From Rhypophila decipiens (taxonomy: Eukaryota; Ascomycota; Sordariomycetes; Sordariales; Naviculisporaceae): a stretch of DNA of 64,000 bases. Made by a program: the position numbers and the translations under genes. The notes below the pieces were generated by a model. That model was not told where the DNA came from and made no database searches. It saw only the letters and a program-made list of their open reading frames with translations. The stretch lies in NCBI GenBank assembly GCA_033297075.1, contig MU858134.1, positions 95,094 to 159,093 on the forward strand, in the 5' to 3' direction. Of the stretch, positions 33,691 to 44,613 are shown piece by piece (position 1 is the stretch's first letter; every line of letters starts with the position of its first letter).

Positions 33691-36600
33691 TCAGAGAGCA
33701 TAAGGGTTCAATGAGCGGATAGTGAGGCATCTAGTCATGGTTAGCAATGGAAACATGATACTGCCGTGGGATTTTGACTTACGGTGGGCTCTTGCTGAGA
33801 TCGGTCTTGAGGATGACGGGGACGCGGGTCATCTCAGTAACATCCTGGATATATTCACCTCCTTCCTCGCGCAGCTTGAAAAGCTTCAAGTACTTCTCCT
33901 TGTTGGTCAGTCGGGTCTCGGGGGCCTCTGCAACAGGCACCTTCGAGTCCGAGCGTGTGCGGTGCAGAGTTCCTGCAGCGTTCGAGGTGGAACGGGTAGG
34001 CGAGCCCGGTACACTCTGTGTTGGGCGCTCGGCGAGCGAGGCCCCTGCCATCGCCTCCGTAACGTCGGAAGCATTATCGTCGTCGTCGTCGAACAGAGCA
34101 TCGACGTCGTCAGTAGAGATGGTTCCAGTCTCGGTCTGTTTGCGAGCGGCCTCCTCGCGCTCTTTCCTTGCCTTTTCTGCCTCCTCGGCCTGGCGGGCAG
34201 CAGCCATGGCGTGAGACATTCTCTGCGACAGAGCAGCCTTGGGGCGCTCATCCTCGGGCACGTAGGCAGAGCTCGGCACTCCCTTCTCCCAGTAGAGTTC
34301 GAGAACCCTCTTCTCCTTTCTGAACTCTGCCTTCTTCAAGGGCAGTTGATCGCAGTGCACACGCTTCTCGAAACCCCACTCGGGAATCAGGACATCGAAA
34401 GCAGACTCATACACGCAAATGACAATCCCTTCGCTGATCAAATCGCCATTCACCTCCTGGCGCTTCTTATCCATGGTACGGCAGGACTCAATATGGATGC
34501 TCTGTTCTTGGGCATTCTGTGCCGAGTCCTTCTTGGTGTTGCAAGACTCGATAGCCTTGACCAGATTCTCGAGCTCCTCGGTGTATTCGATCTTGCCCTC
34601 GGAAAGAACAGCCTCAAGTTGGCGATGAACCATAACATCAGCATAGCGCCGAGTCGGGCTGGTGAAGTGGGTGTATAGAGGCAAGTTCAAGGCGTAATGA
34701 GGCCAGAGTGGTTGGGGAGTCTTCCCTGTGATAAAGTACTTGGCCCTGTTCATGGTCTTGAGGAGGAGGGTCTCCATGCCCTTCCGGATCTCGGGGTTTT
34801 CAACCTTGAACAGGCTGTTTTGCAGCGTGCCACTGCTGGTGCTGTCCATCTCATAACCCAACGCGGTCATGCGGTCAACAAAGGTCTGCAGGCGGCGAGG
34901 GTTAGGAGGAGACTGTCTGCGCAGGAGCGCCTTGTCGGGCAGGCCCTTGAACAGACGCTGAGCAACAGCGGTGTTTGCTTTGTGCATAAGCTCTTCAACC
35001 AGCTCGTTTGAAGGGCTAGAGTCAAAGAGGTTGTGCTTCAGGGGAATGTTCTCGTCATCCAGCTGCTGGAAGAGACGGAGGGGGGCAATGGGCTCCCCAT
35101 CGGCCCCAAGGCGGATCTCGCGGAATTTCTGGACAACAGCCTACGTAAATGTTAGCCGAGATCTGATTGCATGCTATCAAGAGGCACTTACGTTAAGGAC
35201 CTGGATCTCCTCAGCCTTGACAACGTCATGCTGGAAGCCGGAGCGGCCGGACAGAGCTTCGTCAATCTGAGAAAGTGACAACTTTGCACCGCTCTGAACA
35301 ATACCCTTGCCGATCCAAGTATCACCTTCCGCGACAGCGCCGTTGTGTGGGTTCACGTGGAAGACAACGCTAACAGTCAGGCGATCCTCTTTCGGAGTGA
35401 GTGAGCAAACCTCGCCAGAGATCTTGGGTGGCAGCATGGCGCAGAATCTGGTCACCAGATGAACCGCAGTACCACGCTTCTTGGCTTCTCGGTCAACCAG
35501 CGAGTTGGGCTTGACGAAGTGCGTGACGTCCGGGACATGGATACCAATCTCAAGCTTCCCGTCGGGAAGCGTCTTGACATGGACGCCATTTCCGAGCTCA
35601 ACAGCGCCATCCATATCAAGGGTGAACACCTTTTCACCGCGGAAATCGCGGCGAGCTCCAAGTGCAGTCTCGTCCTCCTTCGCAATGCTCCAATCCTGGA
35701 GCCCTACACTCCGCAATACTGCGTCACCAAACTCGTCTGAGCCGAAGTTGTTATCCCGCAGGAGGGCATCGGTCTCGATCTTGAGGTCTCCCATGCGACC
35801 GAGCTTCTCGACCAAGGTTCCGAAGGGATGGAGCGAGGTGATGGGCCAGCGCTTGATGCATGCCACAAATATCTGATCGGCATACTCCTGGTGCTTCTCG
35901 ACGAAGTCACGGGGCGCTTGCTCGGTAGGGATAGCAATCAACGGGACGCGCTTGTCAGTAGGCTTGAACCAGACAATCTTGGGCTTCTCCTGCGATCGGC
36001 TGTCCTGTTGACGACCGGACCCTCCATCTCTTGCAGCACGCTCTGCTTCTTGCTTTTCCTTGGTGGCTTGGCTGCTGGGTCGGAGAAGGCCAAGGGTACC
36101 GGAGAACATCTGGCCGGCCACACGTTCGATGACGGCAACAACGTGACCAGCGTACAAGGGCTTCGCCTCATCGTTAATCTCCTCTTCCTCTACCAATAGG
36201 AGACTTTGTCCTTCGACCTCGACGTCGTCATTCTTCTTCTGTGTGGGACGCTGTCTCAGACTACCACGACGGCGGAGACCGCCCTCGTTTCCATTGTCAT
36301 CATTGCCGCCGGATTGGTTATTTCCGGCGGTTGATCCGGACCGGGTGTCCGTGATATCCTTGCGCTTCTTCTTCTCTTCCTTCTCACGCTTCTGAGACCA
36401 GACTTCGTCCACGTCCAAGAGCTCGACAGCAACCAAGTCACCCTCGAGAGCCCGATTGCGGTCCTTGCTGCCGCAGATGAAGATGTCCGCATCAAGCAGG
36501 CCGTCCTGGGTGGAAACATAGGCGTCACTACGGTTCTTTTTGTTCACACGGAGGATGCCGGAAACAAGCTGTCCATCACCCAAGAGGGCGGGGAGGGTGG

Positions 36601-37960
36601 CTTGAGGAAGATACGGAGTGAAGAGAGTCTTGCGCTGCTGTTGCTGTTGCTGCTGGCCTGCCATAGGAGGGGCATGCTGGCTCGCCTGAAGGCCAGCGAA
36701 CTGCTGACCATTCATGGCAGCAACTTGAAGTTGGAGCTGGTTGAGCTGCATGGGGTTGAGCTGCTGTCCAGCGTAAAGGTTGGGGATCATCATCTGGCCG
36801 ACGGGCTGGACCAACTGGGGCTGGCCAGGATACTGGAAGGCGCCGATGGACGAGATGGATTGATGGTTCACCGAGTTACGGCTACGGTGTCCAGGTTGGA
36901 AGCCCTGGTTTTGGCCCTGGTTGCCGGACTGGTCTTGGCCTTGATTCTGGCTCTGGTTACGCCAGTTTCCATCAAAGTTGCGAGATCCGGTACGAGCATG
37001 GCCTCCACCGCCGCCACGGCGCTGGAAATCACCGCCCTGGCCGACGGAGTCGTTGGAGAAGTGCATGGACCCTCCACGACCGCCGCCACGACCGTTGGCA
37101 CCGACAGCCATGCTTTGACTACGGCCATGGCCTCCGCGACCGCCTCGGAAAGACGAGCCTTGGGCAGGTTGGGAGTCGGCGGCAGGAGTGGTTGTTGCTC
37201 CCTTCGCTTCGTCTTCGGGCTTTTCAGCTGAACCCGAAGCTCCGGGAGCAGGGAACTGGAAACCAGATGTGGTGCGCTTCTGCTGAGCAATCTCAGCGGC
37301 TTTCTTGGCATCAGCCAAGGCCAAGGAGTGTCTGCGCTGGTGACCGCCTCCAGAACCCCCGCCCCGTCCTCCACGAGCGCCGGAGTTTTCTCTTGGCTGC
37401 TGATTTTGGGAGTTGTCGAAGCTTCCAAATGCAGAACCAGAAGCGCCAGAAGACGGAGCAGGAGGCGGACCCATACCCATGTTGGGGAGAGCCGACTGAT
37501 TACGGCGATGTGATAACGGCTGCGTGGGAGGAGCCAGAGACACGTTCTGCTGCTGTTGGAGCTGGTTGGGGAACTGGAAGCCGGCCTGGGGTGACATGTT
37601 GGCCATGGTCGGCTGCAAAGGATTGAAAGCACCGCCAGCGCCAAAGCCGGGCATCAGTCCCATGTTGACATACTGCTGTTGAGCTTGGATTTGCTGCTGC
37701 TGTTGCTGCAGCAGTTCGATTTGCTGTTGAATGGCGAGCTGGTCCACTGGAGGAGAAAGAAAAAACGAGTTAGTGGATTGTATAACAATGATATTCGACT
37801 TGGGAGTGGAAAATGGGACAGGCAAATACATACTACCAGGGTTCGAGAACATGCTCATCAGCGGAGTCAGTTCAGATGGGCTCCTTCGGTGAGCGATGTG
37901 AAGCCGACGGCCGGTTGGGCCTGGGACGCCTCCAGCCTGAGGCTGTTGCTGCTGATCCAT
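33691..37960 (-). CDS. SSD1: SSD1/GUL-1-type RNA-binding protein with RNase II-like (RNB) domain
   Basis: Exons (minus) 37834-37960, 35192-37746, 33783-35140 and 33691-33730 encode about 1359 aa. The N-terminal 480 residues are Gln/Gly/Asn/Ser-rich. Cold-shock-type OB folds follow (RKTLFTPYLPQATLPALL, DGLLDADIFICGSKDRNRALEGDLVAVELL), then an RNB domain (VFTLDMDGAVELGNGVHV, IHVPDVTHFV) and a C-terminal S1-like region. SSD1 in yeast and GUL-1 in Neurospora bind mRNAs for cell-wall proteins, act downstream of the CBK1/COT-1 kinase and repress translation. HRRSPSEL and HRRNQS/HQRRHS segments near the N terminus match the HxRRxS type of COT-1/CBK1 phosphosite. The RNB aspartate cluster is missing, as in other SSD1 proteins. 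The last exon is only 40 nt and yields the conserved ending SPPCLTIRSLNPYAL; without that splice the protein would stop at SPP. Intron 1 (87 nt) could instead use a donor 3 nt upstream. Confidence 0.92.
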
Positions 37961-40079
37961 GACGGATGCTAGTTCGCGAACTTGGATGGTAAAGTCAATC
38001 AAAGTGCACGTCGAGTGCGATGTGGATAATTGTTATTTTTCCCTCTTGTGGGTTGTGTTGGTTTTTCGGATGCGTGATGCACAAAAGTTTGTGTCGGCAA
38101 TGGTAATTGCAATAAATTTTGACGGTATAGTTGAACCGCACGGGATGTCTGAATCCGGATTGTTTCTTCTTTTTTTTCGGTGCAGTTGACGGGAGACGAG
38201 AGCTTGTGATCTGTGGGCTGTGGTCGGGTGCGGAGGTGTTTGGGCCAAAGGACAGGTCGCGGCAGGTGCTTCGATTGCAACGAGTTTAATGAAGGATTGA
38301 AAATTGGAGTCAGTTTCAAGCAGGGAGTGTGAGGGAGAGACGGACGTCAAGTGGTTTTGGGGGGAAAGATGTGAAGTTTGCAAGGAGGGTGCAAATGGGA
38401 AAGAACCCAGGAGAGGGGGTTGATGATGGCGATGATGATGTCTTGCGGGAAGCACTGCACCTCAGCTGGTTTTGCGGTTGAGAACAGGAAAGGGTGCCCC
38501 AGGCCTCCACGGACGGCACAAAAGACCAAGTGCTGCACGTTCTTGCAGTCCGAGCAACGCCGGGGCAGCTACCGAGTAGGAAGTGTGGGGCTAGAGTTCC
38601 CACAGTGCACACCGACCGAGCAACTAACGCAGACCCCTGTTGCTTCTGTTGCTGGCTGCTCCAGTTGCTCCAGAACAAAAAAGGAGGTCTTTGGTAGTAG
38701 TGTAGAACTATCGCTGAATTTGGACAACTTTTACGGCCGTCTGTGGGTGGTTTCGACGACAGAGTTCTGTTCAATGTTGCTCTTTGCGATTTTTATTTCT
38801 AGTTTACGTTTTAATTGAGGTGTTGATTGGCTTGGCCATGTCCAGAGTTCCTTCCCAAAACCAGGAAACTTTTCTCCTGGGAGGTCTAATATCTGCCAAA
38901 GTGGGGGCCTTCGAGCTGCGGGAAAGGCAAACATCAAATGTGAGAATTCGGGACTCGGGAGCTGCAAAAGAACAAATGGCCCATCCTGCCTCCAAAGTCG
39001 GTGATATGGGCTTGATAACTCGGCCTATGAATGGGCAGCCTTCCAAGAGATGTGGCGTTTGGGTTACGCAATGTCAATCAAAGATAGGTGATTGTGGCCG
39101 ACTAGGTATCGCTACGAGGTGATTCTCGAGTGCCTGGACTCCAAAAACGAACGATAACCAGGCCGGCAGGCTATCCTTGTGTATCTGTACGGATAACCTG
39201 TCCGGAGCCAAGCTGTGTGCGAGCTTCTCTCTTCCACGAACATGCAAGGCGGTGGACGTTGGACAACCAGTATCGGTTTCCTCTTCATCCATATAAAATC
39301 TCACATTCTCCGAATTGCAAGCAACTTGGCATATGAGCATCGTTATCTTACAGCTGGAAGCCAGCAAAAGATACACAGAAAGCCTGAACTCCATGTCTGA
39401 TCGTGGACAGCCAGCCCATCTTGTTACGAAATCCTGTAATACGCAATACCTCGGTAAAATTCAAACGGCCCCTCTCTCGTAACCTGTCTGTGGAGATCTG
39501 GTTGGCGGCGTGTGCCAAATGGACGCGAAAGTACACTACACCCCGCTGGTTTAATCGCCAAGTACAATTGACACAGACGTCAAGGCCACATGATTGCATG
39601 CTTATTGGAAGAGTCATTGCATTTGAGCTGCCCTTTATGTTCGGAATAGATGAGAATCGTCGAGATATGGAATATTGTCACGGTGTGCTGTGACCGATAT
39701 GTAAAACGGGTGGATCGAGGAAACCCTGTGACAGGTGTGACGGGACGGGACTCGGATGGATTTCTTGGATTCATTTATCCCCCAGAGTGGAGTCAGCAGC
39801 AAGCTGCACCACTAGCGCGCTTTTTACGCCCACGCCACGGTGCGGTCCTGCCTTCGCGCAACAACCCTTGAAATTCATTGTTGGTCAGGCTTTTCCGCGA
39901 ATAACCTACCCTATGCCACCACAGCATTGCACTCCCTTGTCTGGAAGCTCAACTCGACTCCACGACAGGCACCAGCTAACGTTCGTCATCTACGCCAATG
40001 CCATGGATTTATGAAGCTTGAAACAAAATAACGAAAATATTAACGCTTCTTTAGAACAACATCCGACCCTCAATCCACC
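37961..40079. promoter_or_regulatory. 2.1-kb divergent upstream region of SSD1 and GLE1
   Basis: No gene is supported. The left part is the upstream region and probably long 5' UTR of SSD1; the right part precedes GLE1. The short open frames at 38.0-38.8 kb overlap on both strands and show no family resemblance. Confidence 0.4.
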
Positions 40080-41729
40080 ATGGCAGGATCTCCGCCTTCG
40101 CGCCCGAGGAGTTTTCAATATACATCTCCTAGCCGGACAATCTCAGAGATCCTAGGCGAAGACCGCAACTCGGAAGTACGCCACAAGTTACGAATCGAGA
40201 CGGCCTGGAAAGAGCACGAACGCGTGCGCGAGGATGCCGAGAGAGCCCTCCGTGAGCATAACCAGAAGGAGGAGCAGCGCCGTCTCCTCGAAGAGAAAAG
40301 GAGAGAAGAAGAGAGGATACGACGCGACGAGCAGATCGCTGCAGAACGGATCCGACTCAATGCTCTGAAGGCGAAAAAGGTCGAAATCCCTCCAGTATTA
40401 CCAGACCCCGAACCACCTAAAGCGCCTCCAGCAGCTCCTGTCGCTAAAGCCCCCGAATCCGCACCATCTCCAACACCGGCCACGGCAACCACACCGCAAT
40501 TAAACAACCTCCTCAATGGGACAACGGCACAAAAGACACCAGCTCCGTTGGGGCAGCCTGCGCCAAACCCATTCGGCGCTCCACCCAAGCCAAGTCCCTT
40601 CACCCAGGCATCACTGCAAACTGCGATTGGGAACCTCCAGGTGCAAAGCAAAGAGCCTGTTGCGCCAACACCTCGACCACAACCCCCTGTCGCACAACGT
40701 CCCGCACCTGTACCGATTGATAGATACACCATCATCCATACGAATCTCAAGGCCCTGAGGACCTTGATGACCCAACAAGCCAAAGTCAACAAACTACTGA
40801 AACAACGCATGGGAGACATGCGACGGGATATCCGCAAGAGCGTTGGACAGTTAACTGGCGGCCCCGCCGGCACTAACAGGCAGCAGGTACAGGACCCCGT
40901 TTTTAAACCAGTTCAAATTTCCCCTACTAACACCGATATTCAGCAAAATAAAATTATGGAGAATCTGCGTGAGGCACTGGCAAACCAAGTTGGGTCGCAG
41001 CTCGTTGACCCCAACGACTACCTCTTGGAACCACGAAGTTATGCTCAGGGAGGTCAACAGAGCCCGGAGAAGCTACCTTCTTTGTTTCTCTATCTGTTGA
41101 ACCAGTTTGCCAAGGCAGCCATTTCTCAGTTCGTCAACGAAGCCTCGGCGCGGCCAGAGACCGCAGATCCGGTCGGTGTCTGTATCGCGGCAACATTCTC
41201 GGATCCGAATTTCCAATGGCGCGGTCAATCACTGATTGATATCCTGATGGCCAAATTCCGGATAGTCTGCCCTGTTCTCTTTGGCTTTCGAGGCAGTGAG
41301 AAGACGCTGGAAGGCCGGAAAAGACTGGGATGGAAGAAGGAACACGGCTCTTGGGTCGACGAGCAAGTCCACATGGATCGTATGACTGGACTCGGGGCTG
41401 GCTTTGCGGCCGTATCCCTCAGAAACTTTTCCAAAACCAAAAAGGTGAACCCGTATCCGCCGAGGAATTACTGGACTGCCATGGCCAAAATCGTCAATAC
41501 TCCAAGCCCCGAGATCTCGAACACCCAGGCGGTCGTGCTCAAGGCGATGATTCAGAACTACGAGCAAAAGTTTTTGGAGCACTACGGGTCAGCTGCTATC
41601 GCGGCTCTGAGGATGTGCTTGTTCGAGTTTCCCGCCAGGGTCCCAGCTGGAAGCCAAAGTGCTGCTATCAACTCACTGGGGGTTCTCGCAACACAGCTAC
41701 AAAGGGACAGCGGCCTTGTGCTTACTTGA
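40080..41729 (+). CDS. GLE1: mRNA export factor GLE1
   Basis: The single open frame of 549 aa probably contains one 57-nt intron at 40887-40943 (GTACAG donor, CTACTAAC branch, ATTCAG acceptor). Splicing joins NRQQ to QNKIMENL and leaves 530 aa. The N terminus holds ISEILGEDRN and a long charged coiled coil (about residues 30-100, Glu/Arg-rich), followed by a Pro/Ala-rich linker with NPFGAPPKPSPF. The C-terminal helical GLE1 domain is clear: IVCPVLFGFRG, GWKKEHGSWVDEQVHMDRMTGLGAGFAAVSLRNF, then NPYPPRNYW. GLE1 sits at the cytoplasmic face of the nuclear pore and, with inositol hexakisphosphate, activates the DEAD-box ATPase DBP5 during mRNA export. All these features are present; length is that of fungal homologues. 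Confidence 0.93.
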   Translation: MAGSPPSRPRSFQYTSPSRTISEILGEDRNSEVRHKLRIETAWKEHERVREDAERALREHNQKEEQRRLLEEKRREEERIRRDEQIAAERIRLNALKAKKVEIPPVLPDPEPPKAPPAAPVAKAPESAPSPTPATATTPQLNNLLNGTTAQKTPAPLGQPAPNPFGAPPKPSPFTQASLQTAIGNLQVQSKEPVAPTPRPQPPVAQRPAPVPIDRYTIIHTNLKALRTLMTQQAKVNKLLKQRMGDMRRDIRKSVGQLTGGPAGTNRQQVQDPVFKPVQISPTNTDIQQNKIMENLREALANQVGSQLVDPNDYLLEPRSYAQGGQQSPEKLPSLFLYLLNQFAKAAISQFVNEASARPETADPVGVCIAATFSDPNFQWRGQSLIDILMAKFRIVCPVLFGFRGSEKTLEGRKRLGWKKEHGSWVDEQVHMDRMTGLGAGFAAVSLRNFSKTKKVNPYPPRNYWTAMAKIVNTPSPEISNTQAVVLKAMIQNYEQKFLEHYGSAAIAALRMCLFEFPARVPAGSQSAAINSLGVLATQLQRDSGLVLT

Positions 41730-42405
41730 GGATGGCAGCGAGCCTTCTCACGACAAACCAAGACGACGAAATACAGGCACAATATGATTTTGGGTTACAA
41801 GCACGCTATTTCTTTTGCTCTCATCATTGCCTCTTTCAATTTTGCTGATAGATCTGTGACAATCTTGGCAGCTCTTGGGACTAGCTAAATGAATCATTGT
41901 TACGGCGTTGGGTATGAATGGAATTTTGGGACGGGGCTTCCTTGGACACGCGGGCAGCTAGGGACTTGGGGACATTAGCAGGTCACTGTACAGTAACCTT
42001 CTCAAGCTCATCCTCATCTTTTCTATCTTGGCTTTGGCAAGAACCGCCCTCGTACCACCAGTGTTTGTTTGGGTCAGGACACTTGCAGGAACTAGGCATC
42101 ACATTCAGGAGTTGCTATTAGCAATATTTTATCACATCAGGAGTTGCTATTAGCAATATTTATATCCATCAGGTGGAAATCTGACTGGTACCAGATAGAG
42201 ACGGGCATATGGAAATTTATAACAAACAACTCACTCCAGCTCCCAGTGAAGAGAACTCCCATCGCTACATAATGCATGTATCTACTAAAACAAAAGAATC
42301 TCGTCACAGATCTCGTCCGCTCGTTCATCTTTGCCCAAACAATCGCTATAAACACAAATTCTAAAACCACATCAAGAAAAGTGGAATCGTCTCGTCTCAT
42401 AAACA
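41730..42405. other. intergenic region between convergent GLE1 and TLG1
   Basis: These 676 bp between convergent 3' ends contain no gene. They hold the 3' UTRs and a two-copy 32-bp tandem repeat at 42102-42163. Confidence 0.5.
42102..42163. repeat. two-copy 32-bp tandem repeat with internal hairpin
   Basis: The unit CAGGAGTTGCTATTAGCAAT plus ATTT begins at 42106 and again at 42138, a period of 32 bp, with almost no differences. Each copy contains TTGCTA-T-TAGCAA, a 6-bp inverted repeat. It lies between the 3' ends of convergent genes. Confidence 0.75.
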
Positions 42406-43225
42406 TTATAATATCAACAACAAAACAAGCAAAATAATCAGCACCATGATCAAAACAGCGATACAACAGCTGCTCAGCCGATCCTCGTTCCGTTTCATGA
42501 CGTATGTCAGTTTTGCCATGCCAGTCTGTAACCGTCCCCCAACACGATCAGCAAGATCATCCACAACCTCGAGCATCTCCCTCTGTTCTTCCAACTCCCT
42601 CCCCATATCATCCGCTTGCCGCCGCAGATTCCCCACCGTCTGGAATACCCCGTCAAGATGATCGTCTTGCTCGCGCATCATTTGTACTTGTTGGCGCTGC
42701 TCGAATTCAGCTGTGTAATCTGCGCCGCCGCCGTCGTCGTCGTCTGAATCGTCCGCGGCGAAAGAGCTGGGATCGGGGAGGTCACTTGCTCCGCCGCCTT
42801 TTTTACTTGACGAGGTGGTGGTTTTTTTGACAAGTTCCTCGCGCATATCTTCTACCTCGCCGCCGACTTCTTGGACTAGGCGCTTGCGGCGGGTGACTTC
42901 GGCCGTGGAGATGCCATATTGTGACGGGTTGGATTCTACCGCGCGGACGGACTCTACCAGGTCGGCGAGGTCTTCTGCTAGGGAGGAGAGGGAGGATTCG
43001 AGGTCTGAGCGGGCTGATGCTAGTTCTGGGGAGGAGGCGTGTGCTAGGGAGCGGATTCGTAGGTAGGAGGTGAAGAGGGAGCGGGTTTGGTTTAGCTGGC
43101 TGAGGACGTCCCTTTTGGATTTGAAAGGTGGGTTAGTGAGGAACGGGAAAGATGGGGGAGGGGGTAGAGAGGGCTTACGCCTGGACTTGGAGGAAGGGGT
43201 CTTCTTCGTTTGTGGAGGACATCAT
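42406..43225 (-). CDS. TLG1: Qc SNARE of the TLG1/syntaxin-6 type
   Basis: Exons 43179-43225 and 42406-43111 (minus) encode 250 aa. The first exon gives MMSSTNEEDPFLQVQA, the typical start of the syntaxin-6 N-terminal domain, spliced in frame to DVLSQLNQTRSLFTSYLRI. The N-terminal three-helix domain is followed by an acidic, Ser-rich linker and a SNARE motif near residues 160-220 (LDGVFQTVGNLRRQADDMG...EQREMLEVVDDLADRV). The central layer residue is Gln, as in Q-SNAREs. A C-terminal hydrophobic anchor (CCIAVLIMVLIILLVLLLIL) ends the protein. TLG1 acts in endosome-to-Golgi membrane fusion with TLG2 and VTI1. Start choice: two adjacent ATGs; the first is used here. It is head-to-head with the cyclophilin gene. 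Confidence 0.9.
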
Positions 43226-43856
43226 TTTGTCTGGTTTGATGTTGTGAGCTTTCGGTGTGTGATGGTAGCTTGTCTTGATGGGTGCGATTGTATCGTTATG
43301 GGTGCGGCAGCACTTTCATCTGATGTATTCGTCTCATGGAGGATTCAAGATTCTGTTAAAAAGGATTGCCATACAAAAGATGATTTCTAGGCAGACACAA
43401 TACTCGAGATCGGAATTCGTGGTTGATTAGCTTTTATAGCAACGTACGCGGAGAGTTCCTGGATGACGATGCAGTAGCCTGCCAGCAAGGTTCCGTTTGC
43501 CGTCAGTTGGGATGCGCTTGCGACTTGTTTTACGGGACGACGCCCCGGGGTGTCTGCGAAAATTGGGGCCAGAGGCTCCCACCTTGCCCCGCTTTCGTTC
43601 GAGCTGCTCACTTTCCCATAACAGACATCGGAGGCAGGTACCGTATTGGGCTGTTAAGGAGTCCCATTTTGGTCCTAGGTGAAACGTAGCTTCATCCATT
43701 GGGGGTTCTGTGTCTCGTTGGCCTTATTTATTTCCCCTTTGACATCTGCGCCGCATCTTGAATTCATTTCTTTCCCCATCACCAATTCCTCCCACGATAC
43801 TCCTTTTTGTTTGATTTTCTCGAATTGCTTGGTCAAATCGACGACGATCTTTCAAA
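43226..43856. promoter_or_regulatory. shared divergent promoter of TLG1 and cyclophilin B
   Basis: The 631 bp between the two start codons contain no supported gene. The final 120 bp before 43857 are CT-rich, as is usual in front of strongly expressed fungal genes. Confidence 0.4.
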
Positions 43857-44442
43857 ATGTTCAACTTTCGGCGCTTGTTCGTCGCCGCGAGCTTGTTGCT
43901 CGTGAGCTTCCTGCTCTTCGCCCAGACCGCCGAGGCCGTAAAGGGCCCCAAGATCACCCACAAGGTCTACTTCGACATCACACAGGGCGATGAGCCCATC
44001 GGCCGTATCGTCATGGGTCTCTACGGCAAGACCGTCCCCAAGACCGCTGAGAACTTCCGCGCCCTCGCCACTGGCGAGAAGGGATTCGGTTATGAGGGCT
44101 CTACCTTCCACCGTGTCATCAAGCAGTTCATGATCCAGGGCGGTGACTTCACCAAGGGCGACGGCACCGGTGGCAAGTCCAGTACGTACAGACGAGGGCC
44201 CTATCTCCATTTACTTACGCCGGTTCAATTGCTAACATGAATTGTCTCTTTGTGTAGTCTATGGTGAGAAGTTCGCCGATGAGAACTTCAAGCTCAAGCA
44301 CACCAAGAAGGGCCTTCTCTCTATGGCGAACGCCGGAAAGGACACCAACGGCTCCCAGTTCTTCATCACCACCGTTGTCACCTCGTAAGTTAGTCTCTGG
44401 GCTATCGGTCACCCAAATAATCACTAACACAACCTCAATAGG

Positions 44443-44478
<36 letters not shown>

Positions 44479-44613
44479 CTCGAGGGATACGAAGTCGTTG
44501 AGAAGATCGAGGCCTCTGAGACCGCCCCCGGCGACAAGCCCCTCAAGGCTATCAAGATTGCCAAGAGTGGCGAGTTGGAGGTTCCCGCTGAAGGTATCCA
44601 CGTGGAGCTCTAA
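43857..44613 (+). CDS. cpr2: ER peptidyl-prolyl cis-trans isomerase, cyclophilin B
   Basis: Exons 43857-44181, 44258-44384 and 44442-44613 encode 207 aa. A signal peptide ([23 protein letters not shown]... cut near AEA) precedes a complete cyclophilin domain. Catalytic and cyclosporin-binding residues are present: [14 protein letters not shown] (Arg, Phe, Met, Gln), [16 protein letters not shown] and [12 protein letters not shown] with the Trp. The enzyme isomerises Xaa-Pro bonds during folding in the ER lumen. The C terminus is HVEL, close to but not identical with HDEL-type retention signals. A possible alternative last exon downstream (45024-45298) would replace GIHVEL by a tail with a membrane segment. 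The gene symbol follows fungal usage and is not certain. Confidence 0.94.
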
